64,000 bases of DNA from DAHUXD01 sp963805495 (GTDB lineage: Bacteria; Acidobacteriota; Thermoanaerobaculia; UBA5066; Gp7-AA6). The notes beneath the pieces were generated by a model. That model did not search any database. It saw nothing but the letters and a program-made list of their open reading frames with translations, and was not told where the DNA came from. Position numbers and translations under genes: made by a program. Of this stretch, positions 8,049 through 17,434 are shown piece by piece. Each line of letters begins with the position of its first letter. The stretch's first letter is position 1. Location: assembly GCA_963805495.1 (NCBI GenBank), contig CAWDUQ010000004.1, forward strand, positions 885,571 through 949,570. Direction: 5' to 3'.

Positions 8049-10064
8049 ATGCCGCCGCTCCCGACCGAACGGCTGGTCCTCGGCCTTCCGGGCCGAACGG
8101 TGTTCGGACTTCTCGTCCTGGCCGCGGTCGGCTTCTTCGTCTACTCGATGTCCCGGCGGATCCGTGTACTCCGGGCCGGACGGCCCGACGACCGGTTCGC
8201 GCGGATTCCCGAACGCATCGGGAGGACCCTCCAGTACGCCTTCGCCCAGAGGCGGATGTTCCGCGACCCGTTCGCGGGCTGCTTCCACATCATGATCTTC
8301 AGCGGCTTCATGGTCCTGACCGTGCGCTCGCTCGCGCTCGTCGTCGAGGGCCTGATCCCCGGCTTCGTGCTCCTTCCGGGCGCGGCGGGAAACGCCTACA
8401 CGCTCGTCAAGGACGTTTTCGAGGTGCTGACCCTCGCCGGCGTGATGCTCGCCGTCTTCCGCCGGGCGTTTGCGCGGCCGAAGCGCCTCGACCTGACCTG
8501 GGACGCATGGATGATCCTCTTCCTGATCGCCTTCCTCATGGTCACCGACCTGGTCGCGGAGGGCGCGCGCACGGCCCTCGCACCGGCGCACGCCACGCCC
8601 TGGGCGCCCGTCGTCTCGGCCGTCGCCGGCATGCTCGCCGGCGCGGCCCCGGCGACGCTCCAGGCGGTCTACGAGTGGTGCTGGTGGCTGCACCTGGCCG
8701 ACCTGCTCTTCTTCGGCAATTACCTGCCGTACTCGAAGCACTTCCACATCATCGTCGCGATTCCGAACGTCTTCTTCATGAACCTCGAGCCCATGGGCCG
8801 GCTCTCGACGGTCGACCTCGAGAACTCCGAGCGTTTCGGGACCTCCCGCGTCGAGGACCTGACCTGGAAGCAGATGCTCGACGGCTACACCTGCACCGAG
8901 TGCGGCCGCTGCCGCGTCGTGTGCCCGACGGCCCTGACGGGCAAGCCGCTCGACCCGAAGATCTTCATCGGCCGGGTGCGCGACGCCGTGTACGAGGCGA
9001 CTCCCGCGATCCTCGCCGAGTCGTCGGAGCGGGGCGAGGGCGCCGCGCCGCGCCGGGAGTTGATCGGGGACTGGATCTCCGAGGACACGATCTGGGCGTG
9101 CACGATGTGCGGCTTCTGCACGACGGCCTGCCCGGTCTTCATCGTCCCGGCCGTCGACAAGATCGCCGAGATGCGCCGCCACCTCGTCCTCGACAAGGCC
9201 GAGTTCCCGAAGGAGATCCAGACGGCTTTCCGCGGCATGGAGACCAACGGCAATCCCTGGAACATCGCGGCCTCGACGCGCGCCGACTGGGCGAAGGGAC
9301 TGCCGGTCGCGACGCTCGGAGAACTCGAGGCCGGGGAGCGGGAGATCGAGGTCCTCTTCTGGGTCGGCTGCGCGGGCTCCTACGAGGACCGCGCGAAACG
9401 CGTCTCGAAGGCCCTCGTCGAGATCCTCGACGCGGCCGGCGTTTCGTTCGCGATCCTCGGCAACGAGGAGACTTGCACCGGCGACTCCGCGCGGCGCATG
9501 GGCAACGAGTATCTCTTCCAGATTCTCGCGCAGCAGAACGTCGAGACGCTCAACAACTACAAGATTCGCAAGGTCGTCACCAACTGCCCCCACTGCATGA
9601 ACTGCCTCAAGAACGAGTACGGTGACTTCGGCGGCCACTACGAGGTCGTCCACGGCTCGCAGCTCGTGTCCGACCTGATCCGTGCCGGCCGGGTCAAGCT
9701 CGGGACGGCGATCCCGGAGACGATCACCTTCCACGATCCCTGCTACCTCGGCCGGTACAACGGCGTCTACGAGGCCCCGCGCGAGATCCTCCGCGCGATC
9801 CCGGGCCTCGAGTTGAAGGAGCTCGAGCGTTCCCGGGAGAAAGGTCTCTGCTGCGGCGCCGGCGGCGGGCGCATGTGGATGGAGGAGAAGCTCGGCTCGC
9901 GCATCAACCAGGAGCGCATGAGGGAGATCGCGGATTCCGGGGCCTCGTCGGTCGGCGTCTCCTGTCCCTTCTGCATGGTCATGATCGGCAACGCCAAAGA
10001 CGAGCTCGCCGTTGCGACCCAGCCGTTCGACGTGCTGGAGCTCGCCCGGCGCGCGATGGGGTAG
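8049..10064 (+). CDS. membrane Fe-S/heme oxidoreductase, probable EtfAB:quinone reductase
   Basis: A 671-residue integral membrane enzyme. Residues 1 to about 240 form several transmembrane helices of the NarI-like cytochrome b type. Two 4Fe-4S motifs follow, Cys282-285-288-292 (CTECGRCRVVCP) and Cys351-354-357-361 (CTMCGFCTTACP). Two CCG heterodisulfide-reductase domains come next, with FWVGCAGS near 441 and HDPCYLGRYNG plus GLCCGAGGGRMW near 601. This architecture matches the EMO enzymes that pass electrons from EtfAB to menaquinone, which fits etfBA 4.7 kb upstream. The specific partner is inferred. The ATG at 8049 is preferred over far upstream codons that run antisense to the propeller gene. 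Confidence 0.88.
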   Translation: MPPLPTERLVLGLPGRTVFGLLVLAAVGFFVYSMSRRIRVLRAGRPDDRFARIPERIGRTLQYAFAQRRMFRDPFAGCFHIMIFSGFMVLTVRSLALVVEGLIPGFVLLPGAAGNAYTLVKDVFEVLTLAGVMLAVFRRAFARPKRLDLTWDAWMILFLIAFLMVTDLVAEGARTALAPAHATPWAPVVSAVAGMLAGAAPATLQAVYEWCWWLHLADLLFFGNYLPYSKHFHIIVAIPNVFFMNLEPMGRLSTVDLENSERFGTSRVEDLTWKQMLDGYTCTECGRCRVVCPTALTGKPLDPKIFIGRVRDAVYEATPAILAESSERGEGAAPRRELIGDWISEDTIWACTMCGFCTTACPVFIVPAVDKIAEMRRHLVLDKAEFPKEIQTAFRGMETNGNPWNIAASTRADWAKGLPVATLGELEAGEREIEVLFWVGCAGSYEDRAKRVSKALVEILDAAGVSFAILGNEETCTGDSARRMGNEYLFQILAQQNVETLNNYKIRKVVTNCPHCMNCLKNEYGDFGGHYEVVHGSQLVSDLIRAGRVKLGTAIPETITFHDPCYLGRYNGVYEAPREILRAIPGLELKELERSREKGLCCGAGGGRMWMEEKLGSRINQERMREIADSGASSVGVSCPFCMVMIGNAKDELAVATQPFDVLELARRAMG

Positions 10065-10106
10065 GCGCCGGCGGGTCGCGAGCGTGCTCGCGACAAGATA
10101 TGAGCA

Positions 10107-10553
10107 GTGACGCCCCGAGTTTTGGTCGAGCGGATCCTCGTGGCCCTCGGCCGCCGCCCGCGTCGATACAAGGGTTCCCGCGGGACCGGGCAGCGGTGGG
10201 AGGAGCTCGCCGCTCGGCATCTCGAGGCCGCCGGGTACGTCGTTCGCGAGCGCAACTTCCGTGGCCGCACGGGCGAGATCGACCTCATCGCGTCGCATGG
10301 CGGCGTCCTCTGCTTCGTCGAGGTCAAGGGACGGCGCGGGACGGGGTTCGGTCAGCCCGCCGAGGCCGTGACCCGCGACAAGCAGCGCCGCATCGCCCGG
10401 GCGGCCGAGGAGTACCTGCGGCGGCGCCGTTTCCCGCCGTCCACGCGCTGCCGTTTCGACGTGGTCGCGATCCTCGACCGAGGCGGACGTCCCGAGCTCA
10501 CGATCTTTCCGGATGCGTTTCCCCTGCCCGAGGCGCGCGGACGCCCCGGCTGA
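10107..10553 (+). CDS. yraN: YraN/UPF0102 family nuclease-like protein
   Basis: A 148-residue protein with the UPF0102 signature: GQRWEELAARHLEAAGY, then VRERNFRGRTGEIDLIA and CFVEVKGR, which resembles an Endonuclease-VII/PD-(D/E)XK-like core (GEIDLI, VEVK). The cellular role is not established. The start is GTG at 10107; the nearby ATG at 10100 opens another frame. It lies 42 bases downstream of the oxidoreductase and may be co-transcribed. Confidence 0.9.
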   Translation: MTPRVLVERILVALGRRPRRYKGSRGTGQRWEELAARHLEAAGYVVRERNFRGRTGEIDLIASHGGVLCFVEVKGRRGTGFGQPAEAVTRDKQRRIARAAEEYLRRRRFPPSTRCRFDVVAILDRGGRPELTIFPDAFPLPEARGRPG

Positions 10554-10565
10554 GCCGCCCGCGCG

Positions 10566-10574
10566 TGCTAAAAT
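10566..10574 (+). promoter_or_regulatory. extended -10 promoter element
   Basis: TGCTAAAAT lies 13 bases before the ATG at 10588. Similar TGCTA-N3-T boxes precede other genes here (23565, 60132, 61315). Confidence 0.5.
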
Positions 10575-10587
10575 CGCTGTCGCCTCA

Positions 10588-11310
10588 ATGAGCGCAGTCA
10601 ACGACGAGGACCTTCGTTACGCCTTCTCGTGTCCCAGCTGCGCGGGCAGCTTCTCGATCAGCCTCGCAAAGATCCCTCCCGTCCGGGCCCGGTTCAGCTG
10701 CCCGAAGTGTTCCAAGGCGATGGACTTCCCGTCGCGGGACGAGGCGCGGGTTTATATCCAGCTCGGCGGCCGGGGTGAATCCGCCGCGCCCGACCCGCCC
10801 CCGCCCCCTCCGCCTCCGGTGGCTCCGCCGAGCGCGCCCGTCGCGGCTGCGCCCCCGCCCCCCGCACCGGGCCGGGCGCCCGGTCCGACGCCGGCGCTCA
10901 CCGAACCCATGGACGGGACGGGTACGCAGGCCGGCAAGACCTATCGCGTCGACAAGAATGGCTTCGAGAACGACGAGTTCGATCGCCGCGCGATGCGGAC
11001 GCTGATCCGCACGGCCGCGGTCAACGAGGGCGACATGGTCGCCGTCGGAACAGACGCCGCCGTGCGCGCGGACTCTCTTCCGGAGCTCAAGTCGCTCTTC
11101 GAGCTCCGCAAAACGGCGCGCTTCTCGCCCCCGCCCGTTTGCCCCGCGCACACGGACCGCGTCGCCCACTACCGGTGCGGCGACACCGGCCGCCCGCTCT
11201 GCGAGGAATGCGCGCAGGAGAAGAAATTTGGCGGCGCGAGCGTGCGGGTCTGCGCCCATTGCGGCGGGACGGCGGGCGACCTTCACGAGGCGCCCGGCGA
11301 CATCAAGTAG
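10588..11310 (+). CDS. zinc-ribbon protein with proline-rich linker
   Basis: A 240-residue cytoplasmic protein of unknown function. The N terminus has an MJ0042-type zinc ribbon (FSCPSCAGSF and FSCPKCSKAM), then a Pro/Ala-rich linker at about 65-110. The middle part contains a KNGFENDEFDRRAMRTLI segment, like GYF_2-type domains that report a setting or state. The C terminus has paired Cys/His motifs (CPAHTDRVAHYRCGDTG, LCEECAQE, CAHCGG) resembling a B-box. The modular layout suggests an adaptor, but I cannot name a partner. Confidence 0.75.
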   Translation: MSAVNDEDLRYAFSCPSCAGSFSISLAKIPPVRARFSCPKCSKAMDFPSRDEARVYIQLGGRGESAAPDPPPPPPPPVAPPSAPVAAAPPPPAPGRAPGPTPALTEPMDGTGTQAGKTYRVDKNGFENDEFDRRAMRTLIRTAAVNEGDMVAVGTDAAVRADSLPELKSLFELRKTARFSPPPVCPAHTDRVAHYRCGDTGRPLCEECAQEKKFGGASVRVCAHCGGTAGDLHEAPGDIK

Positions 11311-11377
11311 CCTGCCGTCTTCGGTTTCGGCTTTCTTGACCCGTGGCCCGGCCCTCGGCTATCCTTCGCCTCCCCGA

Positions 11378-11452
11378 GCGGGAATAGCTCAGCGGTAGAG
11401 CGCCACCTTGCCAAGGTGGAAGTCGCGGGTTCGATCCCCGTTTCCCGCTCCA
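11378..11452 (+). tRNA. tRNA-Gly (GCC)
   Basis: Complete cloverleaf. The acceptor GCGGGAA (11378-11384) pairs with TTCCCGC (11442-11448), the D arm is GCTCAGCGGTAGAGC, and the anticodon arm CACCTTGCCAAGGTG reads GCC. The T arm contains GGGTTCGATCCCC, and CCA is encoded at 11450-11452. A TATCCT box lies just upstream at about 11360. Confidence 0.97.
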
Positions 11453-11572
11453 ACAAGTCCCCTGACCTCAGTCCTCTGAGGCGGGTCTGGCCCCGGACCT
11501 CCGAGGATCGCAATCACTGATTTCGCGTAAGATCATCGCAGCCCCACTCGACCGCGGGCGTTTCCCGTCATC

Positions 11573-12994
11573 ATGACCCGCTGCCCAACTCGAAATGCAG
11601 TCTCCCGGTCGGCGATTGGGATGGCGCTCCGCATCGGCCTCGCACTCGTCCTGGTGCCCGCCTGCACGAGCACACCGGCGCCGACAGCCGCCACGGGGCC
11701 CGCCGGGGGGACCGAGCCGAATTCCGCATCAGCCACCCGCCAGTTGATGCAGACCTTTGCGCTCAACAACTACAAGCGGGAGCTCGACGGCCAGTGGGAG
11801 GGAATCCGTCTCGCGTCCGACGGGAACGTGTACTTCGCGAGCTCGTCGCACTCGGCGCATCACGGCGCCTCGTTTTTCAAGTACGACACCGGGACCGGTC
11901 AGGTCACCGAGCTGGTCCACGAGATCACGGACATCTGCGGCGAGGATGCCCGGACCAATCCCCAGGGAAAGATCCACAGCGACATCGTCGAGGCGAACGG
12001 CTGGCTCTACATGGCGACCCACTTCGCGGCTGAGAAACCCGGCGTCTACAAGACCTGGACCGGAGCGCACGCGCTCGGCTACGAGCTTGCGACCGGCCGG
12101 TGGCGCGACTACGGGGTGATCCGCCCCGGTTTCACGGTTTACTCGGCCATCGGCGTCGATCCCGTGCGCAATGCACTCTACGTCTTCGTCAACGGGCAGG
12201 CCGCCGGCCAGGCCTCTTACATGTATCGCATCGATACCGTGACCGGAGAGAAGACCAACCTCGGGCAGGTCAGTGCCCCGAGCGACGGCGGCTACGACTT
12301 CTCGTGTTCCTGGACCTTCGTCGATCGACGCGGCGATGTCTGGTTCTCGGTCAAGAATCAGGGCGGGGACCTGCAGCAGATTCACGGCGATACCGGCTCG
12401 ATCGAGGTCCACGCCAATGCGCTGCCCGCCCTGGTTCGCTGGGACTCCGAGAAGCTCGAGACCGATCCGGTTCTGCAGTCGCACCGCTCCATCGCGTGGA
12501 TGCAGCCGCTCGATGGCGACCGCGCCCTGCTCACGATGTGGGCGCACGGAGGCATGCTCTACGAGTTCGACTCGACCCGGCCCATGGCGTCGGCGTTTAC
12601 CCCGATCCAGCACATCGGCTTCAACTATCTCGGCGGCCTCGCCATCGGCGGAAATCGCGTGTTCTACTACCAGCGGGCGAACCGGGCATTCGGGAACCAG
12701 GAGTTCCAGGATTTCCATCTGCTGAGCGTCTCGCTCGACGCGGCGACCGGCCATGCGATCACCGACCACGGCCTGATCGTGGACCAGGACGGGCGAAAAG
12801 TATGGCGGCTGCCGGGAATGATGGCCGACGGCAAAGGCCACGTTTATTCGATCGGAGACTGGTGGACGATCCCCGGCGATCTTGGCACCTTGCGCTACGA
12901 ATGGAAGCGTGGCAACGAGAGCTACAAACAGCTGCCGCGCGGCGAGTTCTTTGCGGTGGCCGACGTCCGGATCCCGGGGCCTTCTCCGGACTGA
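11573..12994 (+). CDS. lipoprotein with beta-propeller-like fold
   Basis: A 473-residue protein of unknown function. The N terminus is basic, then hydrophobic, and ends in the lipobox LVPAC, so it should be lipid-anchored outside the cytoplasm. The rest contains repeated aromatic/Gly strands (LASDGNVYFASSSH, ANGWLYMATHF, DRRGDVWFSVKN, GKGHVYSIGDWW) typical of an SMP-30/NHL-like propeller. The histidine cluster SSSHSAHHGAS is unusual and may bind metal. TAAGAT at 11527-11532 is a possible -10. A second ATG at 11621 would still leave a signal peptide. Confidence 0.75.
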   Translation: MTRCPTRNAVSRSAIGMALRIGLALVLVPACTSTPAPTAATGPAGGTEPNSASATRQLMQTFALNNYKRELDGQWEGIRLASDGNVYFASSSHSAHHGASFFKYDTGTGQVTELVHEITDICGEDARTNPQGKIHSDIVEANGWLYMATHFAAEKPGVYKTWTGAHALGYELATGRWRDYGVIRPGFTVYSAIGVDPVRNALYVFVNGQAAGQASYMYRIDTVTGEKTNLGQVSAPSDGGYDFSCSWTFVDRRGDVWFSVKNQGGDLQQIHGDTGSIEVHANALPALVRWDSEKLETDPVLQSHRSIAWMQPLDGDRALLTMWAHGGMLYEFDSTRPMASAFTPIQHIGFNYLGGLAIGGNRVFYYQRANRAFGNQEFQDFHLLSVSLDAATGHAITDHGLIVDQDGRKVWRLPGMMADGKGHVYSIGDWWTIPGDLGTLRYEWKRGNESYKQLPRGEFFAVADVRIPGPSPD

Positions 12995-13076
12995 CTCGTT
13001 TTCGAGTCGTGGCGCGCCCGCCGGTGACTTTCCGGCGTCCGCCGGAAAGGCCGATTTCTCAACTCGGGCCGCCGTG

Positions 13077-13577
13077 TCACGGGTCCCTCAGCGCCGCTTC
13101 GAGGACGGCCTGCGTCGCTCCCGCGATCCGGGAGTCCTGGCTGGCACGCGGCCCGGCCACGTTCAGTACGGTCGGGCGCGTGGTTTCGAGCCAGCGACGA
13201 AGGCGGGCTGCCGCCTCAGCGAGGGAGACCCCCGCAAGGTCGAGATGAAGCACGGGCTTGCCGATGCGGGCTGCCGTCTCGAGGGTGAGCAAAGAGCCCC
13301 CGGCCAGAGAGCCGTGGGACAGGATCAGCGTTGCGTCGGAGTCGCGGACGTTGAGGGTCGTGCGGACGGCAGGGTCGGGGGAATCCGTTTCGAGAAGGCC
13401 GGGAAAGCGGTCCGGGATCGGACCGTCCTCGGCGAGCCGGCCCCGGGGGACCCAGCCGCCGACGGAAATGCCGTGACCGAGCGCGAAGTCGAGGGCGGCG
13501 AGGTCCGCACCCGATTGACCACCCGAGACGATCTTCTCGAGGAAATCGAGCGTTTCCCGGATTTTCGATGAACGCAT
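13077..13577 (-). CDS. YpsA/LOG-like Rossmann protein (putative molybdenum carrier family)
   Basis: A 166-residue protein. The core KIVSGGQSGADLAALDFALG is the phosphate-binding start of the putative molybdenum carrier family, followed by ISVGGWVPRGRLAEDGPIP and the DATLILSHGSLAGGSLLT strand that resembles nucleotide-binding LOG/DprA folds. Family function is not firmly known. I chose the ATG at 13577 because the family domain begins there; an ATG 61 codons upstream adds low-complexity sequence. It converges with the lipoprotein gene. Confidence 0.8.
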   Translation of the reverse strand: MRSSKIRETLDFLEKIVSGGQSGADLAALDFALGHGISVGGWVPRGRLAEDGPIPDRFPGLLETDSPDPAVRTTLNVRDSDATLILSHGSLAGGSLLTLETAARIGKPVLHLDLAGVSLAEAAARLRRWLETTRPTVLNVAGPRASQDSRIAGATQAVLEAALRDP

Positions 13578-13925
13578 CACTCGTGCAGTGAGCCAACGGA
13601 CTGGAGCTCTATGAGGCGCCGCTGGGACCCTGAGGACGAACAATACCGGGCCGATTCCACGGTTCGATGAAGGCGGTCGCTTGACCGCCTTCCCCGGGCG
13701 AGGAATAGTGTTGATTCCGATGGCCGCCGGTCCAGGGGGGGTGGCATCGGGAGCATCCATGGGCTGACACTTTCGCGAGCGCGGCCCGCGCGTCGGTCAT
13801 CGAACCGCAACGCAATCAAGGACGAGGTCGCTCGCGCACGGCGGAGTAAAGGAGGTGGGAAACCCGAATTCCGGAGTGATCAAGGCAGCAAGTTTCACTT
13901 TTGTTGAAAAACGGAGGAAGTCCTG
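13578..13925. other. 348-base gap upstream of the 985-residue propeller gene
   Basis: No convincing gene. It contains a perfect 9-bp stem-loop (AAGGCGGTC / GACCGCCTT, 13670-13691) and, just before the next start, the purine-rich ribosome site CGGAGGAAG. I saw no match to a riboswitch I recognise. Confidence 0.6.
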
Positions 13926-16883
13926 ATGAAACACTGGCGTCTCGCAGGTGCGTTGACCCTGTCGGCAGCGGCTGCAGTGGCTTTCGTTGCGGTGAACCGA
14001 TCGAGCCCATCGTCGGTGGCGAAATCCGACGCAAAGGCTCGGACGGTCCACAAGCTCGGCCGGGATGATGCCGAGAGGGTCAAGAAAAACATGATGGCCA
14101 TGCCCGGCCCGGAACGCGAGGGCGGGCCCATGGCCGCGACCGAAGAGGATTACGCGAACCGAGCCTTCCCGGCCGCGTACATCCCGTTCCAGTTGACGAC
14201 GAACGCGCAGAAGGCGTGGGGCAAGGCCAAGCCGGGGAAGAAGAACAAGGCGGGCACCTGGACCCTGGTGGGACCGAGCTCGGCGAATTTTCCGGACGTT
14301 CTGACTTTCAGCGGTGCGGCGTACACGACGTCGGGCCGAGTGACGGCCCTCGCCATAGCACCGAACTGCGGCCAGGGCCACTGCTACCTCTATCTCGGAG
14401 CGGCGGGCGGCGGGGTCTGGAAGACGGACAAGGCGCTCCATACGAACCCTTCCCAGAAGTGGGAATTCATCTCCGGCAGCTTCGCCACGAACGCGATCGG
14501 AACGTTGGTCATCGATCCGACGGACCCGACGGGGAAGACGATCTATGCCGGGACCGGCGAGCCCAACGCGTCGGCCGATTCGGAGGCCGGCTTGGGAATT
14601 TACAAGACCACGAACGGCGGCGACACGTGGACTCACCTTGCGGCGCACACGAGCGTTCCGGCAGGGGCAGGAGTCGACTGCACCGCAGCCGTCGGCGCGG
14701 GTGGATTCCAGGTCGCTCCGGCTTACAACGGTCCGGCGTTCGATGGCCGTTCCATCGCGTCCATCGTCGTCGACTCGTACAACCCGAATGTCCTCTACGT
14801 CTCGTCCACCCGCGGCGTGCGCGGCATCAGCTCCGTCTCGAGCGGCGGTGCCGTCTCGCTCGGCCCCGGCCTTCCGCCCTACGGGATTTGGAAATCGACC
14901 GACGGCGGGGCCAACTTCATGCTGCTGAACTATCAGGATGTCTGCCTGAATCCGACGCTTTCCGGCAGTGCGGGAATCGTCCAGTCGAGCTTTGGTTCGA
15001 CGCGCGGGGTCAACCACGTCGAGCTCGACCCGAGCGCCGCGGGCACGATCTACGCGGCGGCGTTCCCGCAAAACAACGCGGTGCCGGTCAACACCAAGGG
15101 CGGCATCTGGCGCTCGATCGACGGCGGAGCAAACTGGACGCAGATCAAGACGGCGCTCAATCCCGCACAGACGACCGACCGCGCGGAATTCGCCGTCACG
15201 AAGTTGGGCAACGGTCACACTCGGATGTACGTCGGTGACGGGACCGGGAGCGACGCCGGCGCAAACCGGGCCCGCTTCTATCGCACCGACGACGCGACGC
15301 TGGCGGTGCCGGTCTTCACCGACCTGACCACGACGCAGAACATCGGCTACTGCACGGCCCAGTGCTGGTACGATAACGTCGTCTATTCGCCTCCCGGTAA
15401 GGCGGACGTCGTGTACCTCGGTGGGTCGTATTCCTATGGCTCCTACGGTTTCACGACGAACGGCCGTGCATTCATCCGCTCGGCCGACGCGGGCGCATCC
15501 TTCACCGACATGACCTGGGACGCGACGACCAACCCGACGTCGCCCGATAGCTGCTGCCAGGGGAATCCGGTTGCGCCGAACGGTCAGCATCCGGACTCGC
15601 ACGCGATCGTCGAGGTGCCGGGCACCGACGCCGCGTTCTTCGGCACCGACGGCGGCTTGATTCGCTCGAGCGGCACCTTCACGGACATCTCCTATCAGTG
15701 CACTTCTTTCCGGGGCCTCACCGGCGCGAATCTCGCGCTGTGCGAGCAGCTCCTGTCCCAGGTCCCGACACGGCTTTACACGACCTACAACGACGGGCTC
15801 TCGACGCTGCAATTCCAGAGCGTCTCGGTCGACCCGTCGAACGTGAAGCACCTGATGGGCGGTACCCAGGACAACGGCACTTTCCAGACGACCGGGTCGA
15901 CGACGGTGTGGCCGCAGGTCATCTACGGCGACGGCGGCCAGTCGGGCTACAGCGCGAGCAACGGCGCGCTGCGTTTCAATACGTTTACCGGGCAAGCGAA
16001 TGACGTGAACTTTCGTAACGGCGATCCACTGAAGTGGGTCATCGCAAGCGGTCCGATCCTGTCCAGCCCGGAGGGGGCGCAGTTCTATCCACCCGTCATC
16101 GCCGATCCGAATCCCGCGCGCGGCGGTACGATTTTCCAGGGCTCGCAGAGCATCTGGCGAACCCAGGATTGGGCCGGCAACCAGGCGTACCTCGAAGCGA
16201 ACTGTCCCGAGTTCACGACCTCGGCGGCCAACCCGGCTTGTGGCGACTTCGTGTCGATCGGCGTTTCCAACGTCCTCCCCACTCTGGGGTTCGTCATGAC
16301 GAACGATCCCGGGACGCGCATCGGTGGAAACGTTGCGGCGATCGCCCGCACCTCTGCGGATACGGGGACACTGTGGGCCGCGACGACGCCGGGACGGGTC
16401 TATATTTCCAAAAATGCGGATGATCCCACTCCAGCGGATGTATTGTTCACGAGGCTCGACTCGCTCGACGCGAGCAGCCCGGCCAGATTCGTCAGCGGCA
16501 TCGCTGTCGATCCGGCAAACCCGAACCATGCGTGGATCTCGTACTCGAGTTACAGCTCGTTGACTCCGGCGACACCCGGGCACGTGTTCTCGGTAACCTA
16601 CAACCCGGGCCCGGGCACGGCGACGTGGACAAACCTCGATGGATCGGGCGCCACGGCATATCCGGACTTCCCGGCAACGGCGATTGCTCACGACTCGAAC
16701 GGGGACGTCTACGTCGGGAACGATTGGGGCGTCCTGCGGCTCCCGAACGGCTCCGCCGAATGGGAAGTCGCGGGCACCGGCCTTCCAATGGTCGAGGTCG
16801 CTGGCCTTACGATCGTCCCCGGTTCACGAAAGCTCTTTGCCGCCACGCACGGCCGGAGCGCCTGGTCGCTCGCGTTGCCCTAA
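13926..16883 (+). CDS. large secreted BNR/Asp-box propeller protein
   Basis: A 985-residue protein with an N-terminal signal segment (LAGALTLSAAAAVAFVAV) and ribosome site GGAGGAAG 7 bases before the ATG. Blade motifs recur along its length: GAAGGGVWKTD, KTTNGGDTW, STDGGANF, SIDGGANW, SADAGASF, FFGTDGGLIRSS and VGNDWGVLRL. This is the WD40/YVTN/BNR-like class of exported propellers, often two linked propellers at this size. Substrate is unknown. A strong intrinsic terminator follows, so it is likely monocistronic. Confidence 0.85.
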   Translation: MKHWRLAGALTLSAAAAVAFVAVNRSSPSSVAKSDAKARTVHKLGRDDAERVKKNMMAMPGPEREGGPMAATEEDYANRAFPAAYIPFQLTTNAQKAWGKAKPGKKNKAGTWTLVGPSSANFPDVLTFSGAAYTTSGRVTALAIAPNCGQGHCYLYLGAAGGGVWKTDKALHTNPSQKWEFISGSFATNAIGTLVIDPTDPTGKTIYAGTGEPNASADSEAGLGIYKTTNGGDTWTHLAAHTSVPAGAGVDCTAAVGAGGFQVAPAYNGPAFDGRSIASIVVDSYNPNVLYVSSTRGVRGISSVSSGGAVSLGPGLPPYGIWKSTDGGANFMLLNYQDVCLNPTLSGSAGIVQSSFGSTRGVNHVELDPSAAGTIYAAAFPQNNAVPVNTKGGIWRSIDGGANWTQIKTALNPAQTTDRAEFAVTKLGNGHTRMYVGDGTGSDAGANRARFYRTDDATLAVPVFTDLTTTQNIGYCTAQCWYDNVVYSPPGKADVVYLGGSYSYGSYGFTTNGRAFIRSADAGASFTDMTWDATTNPTSPDSCCQGNPVAPNGQHPDSHAIVEVPGTDAAFFGTDGGLIRSSGTFTDISYQCTSFRGLTGANLALCEQLLSQVPTRLYTTYNDGLSTLQFQSVSVDPSNVKHLMGGTQDNGTFQTTGSTTVWPQVIYGDGGQSGYSASNGALRFNTFTGQANDVNFRNGDPLKWVIASGPILSSPEGAQFYPPVIADPNPARGGTIFQGSQSIWRTQDWAGNQAYLEANCPEFTTSAANPACGDFVSIGVSNVLPTLGFVMTNDPGTRIGGNVAAIARTSADTGTLWAATTPGRVYISKNADDPTPADVLFTRLDSLDASSPARFVSGIAVDPANPNHAWISYSSYSSLTPATPGHVFSVTYNPGPGTATWTNLDGSGATAYPDFPATAIAHDSNGDVYVGNDWGVLRLPNGSAEWEVAGTGLPMVEVAGLTIVPGSRKLFAATHGRSAWSLALP

Positions 16884-16900
16884 AGGAGGATCAGGTTTTC

Positions 16901-16938
16901 GGGCGGGACAGTGAAAAGCTGTCCCGCCCGTTTCTTTT
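16901..16938 (+). terminator. Rho-independent terminator
   Basis: GGGCGGGACAG (16901-16911) pairs perfectly with CTGTCCCGCCC (16919-16929) over a 7-base loop, followed by a T-rich tail. It ends only 6 bases before the next start codon. Confidence 0.92.
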
Positions 16939-16944
16939 GCGGCC

Positions 16945-17343
16945 ATGTCATCATTCTTCAAGAACGTGATTCCGGTCTTGCTCTCCCTGGTCCTGGCCTG
17001 CTCGGCATCGGTGAATGCCGCGGCACCGGGCTTTATGGAAGGGCATTTGAAAATCTTCTCGCCCAAGCAAGTGGATCTTTCGGATGGAGACGCCCCCGCG
17101 AAGACCACCGAGGACTATGCGAAATATCCGCTGATCATTCTGGGCGGGGACGGGAAGAAGGAAGTCGCGCGACTGGCCGCGGATGCGGGTGGAAACTATC
17201 GTACGGCATTGCCGCCGGGCGACTATGTTCTGGACGTGCAGGGGCGCGCACGCGGTCACGTTCGCGCGAAACCGCTCCCGTTCAAGATCGTTTCGAAAGA
17301 GACTGCGCGCGTCGACATGGACATCGACACCGGCGTTCGCTAG
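16945..17343 (+). CDS. small secreted protein, unknown function
   Basis: A 132-residue protein with an obvious signal peptide (VIPVLLSLVLACSASVNA). The mature part has a short beta-sandwich feel (LAADAGGNYRTALPPGDYVLDVQG), like carboxypeptidase-regulatory-like domains. The ATG follows the T-tail of the upstream terminator by 6 bases and has no Shine-Dalgarno sequence, so expression needs read-through or an overlapping promoter. Confidence 0.65.
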   Translation: MSSFFKNVIPVLLSLVLACSASVNAAAPGFMEGHLKIFSPKQVDLSDGDAPAKTTEDYAKYPLIILGGDGKKEVARLAADAGGNYRTALPPGDYVLDVQGRARGHVRAKPLPFKIVSKETARVDMDIDTGVR

Positions 17344-17434
17344 GTCTCCGTACCGGTAGTCCTGATCAATCGACCGGGCGTCGGGGCGGCGCGGATCACG
17401 ACGAGACTTTCGCGCACGGCACGTTCGTCGCGGG

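Noticed and set aside
13578..13925. A riboswitch in the long leader of the 985-residue propeller gene
   Set aside because: Only a simple 9-bp hairpin and a ribosome site are visible; no conserved aptamer core was recognised.
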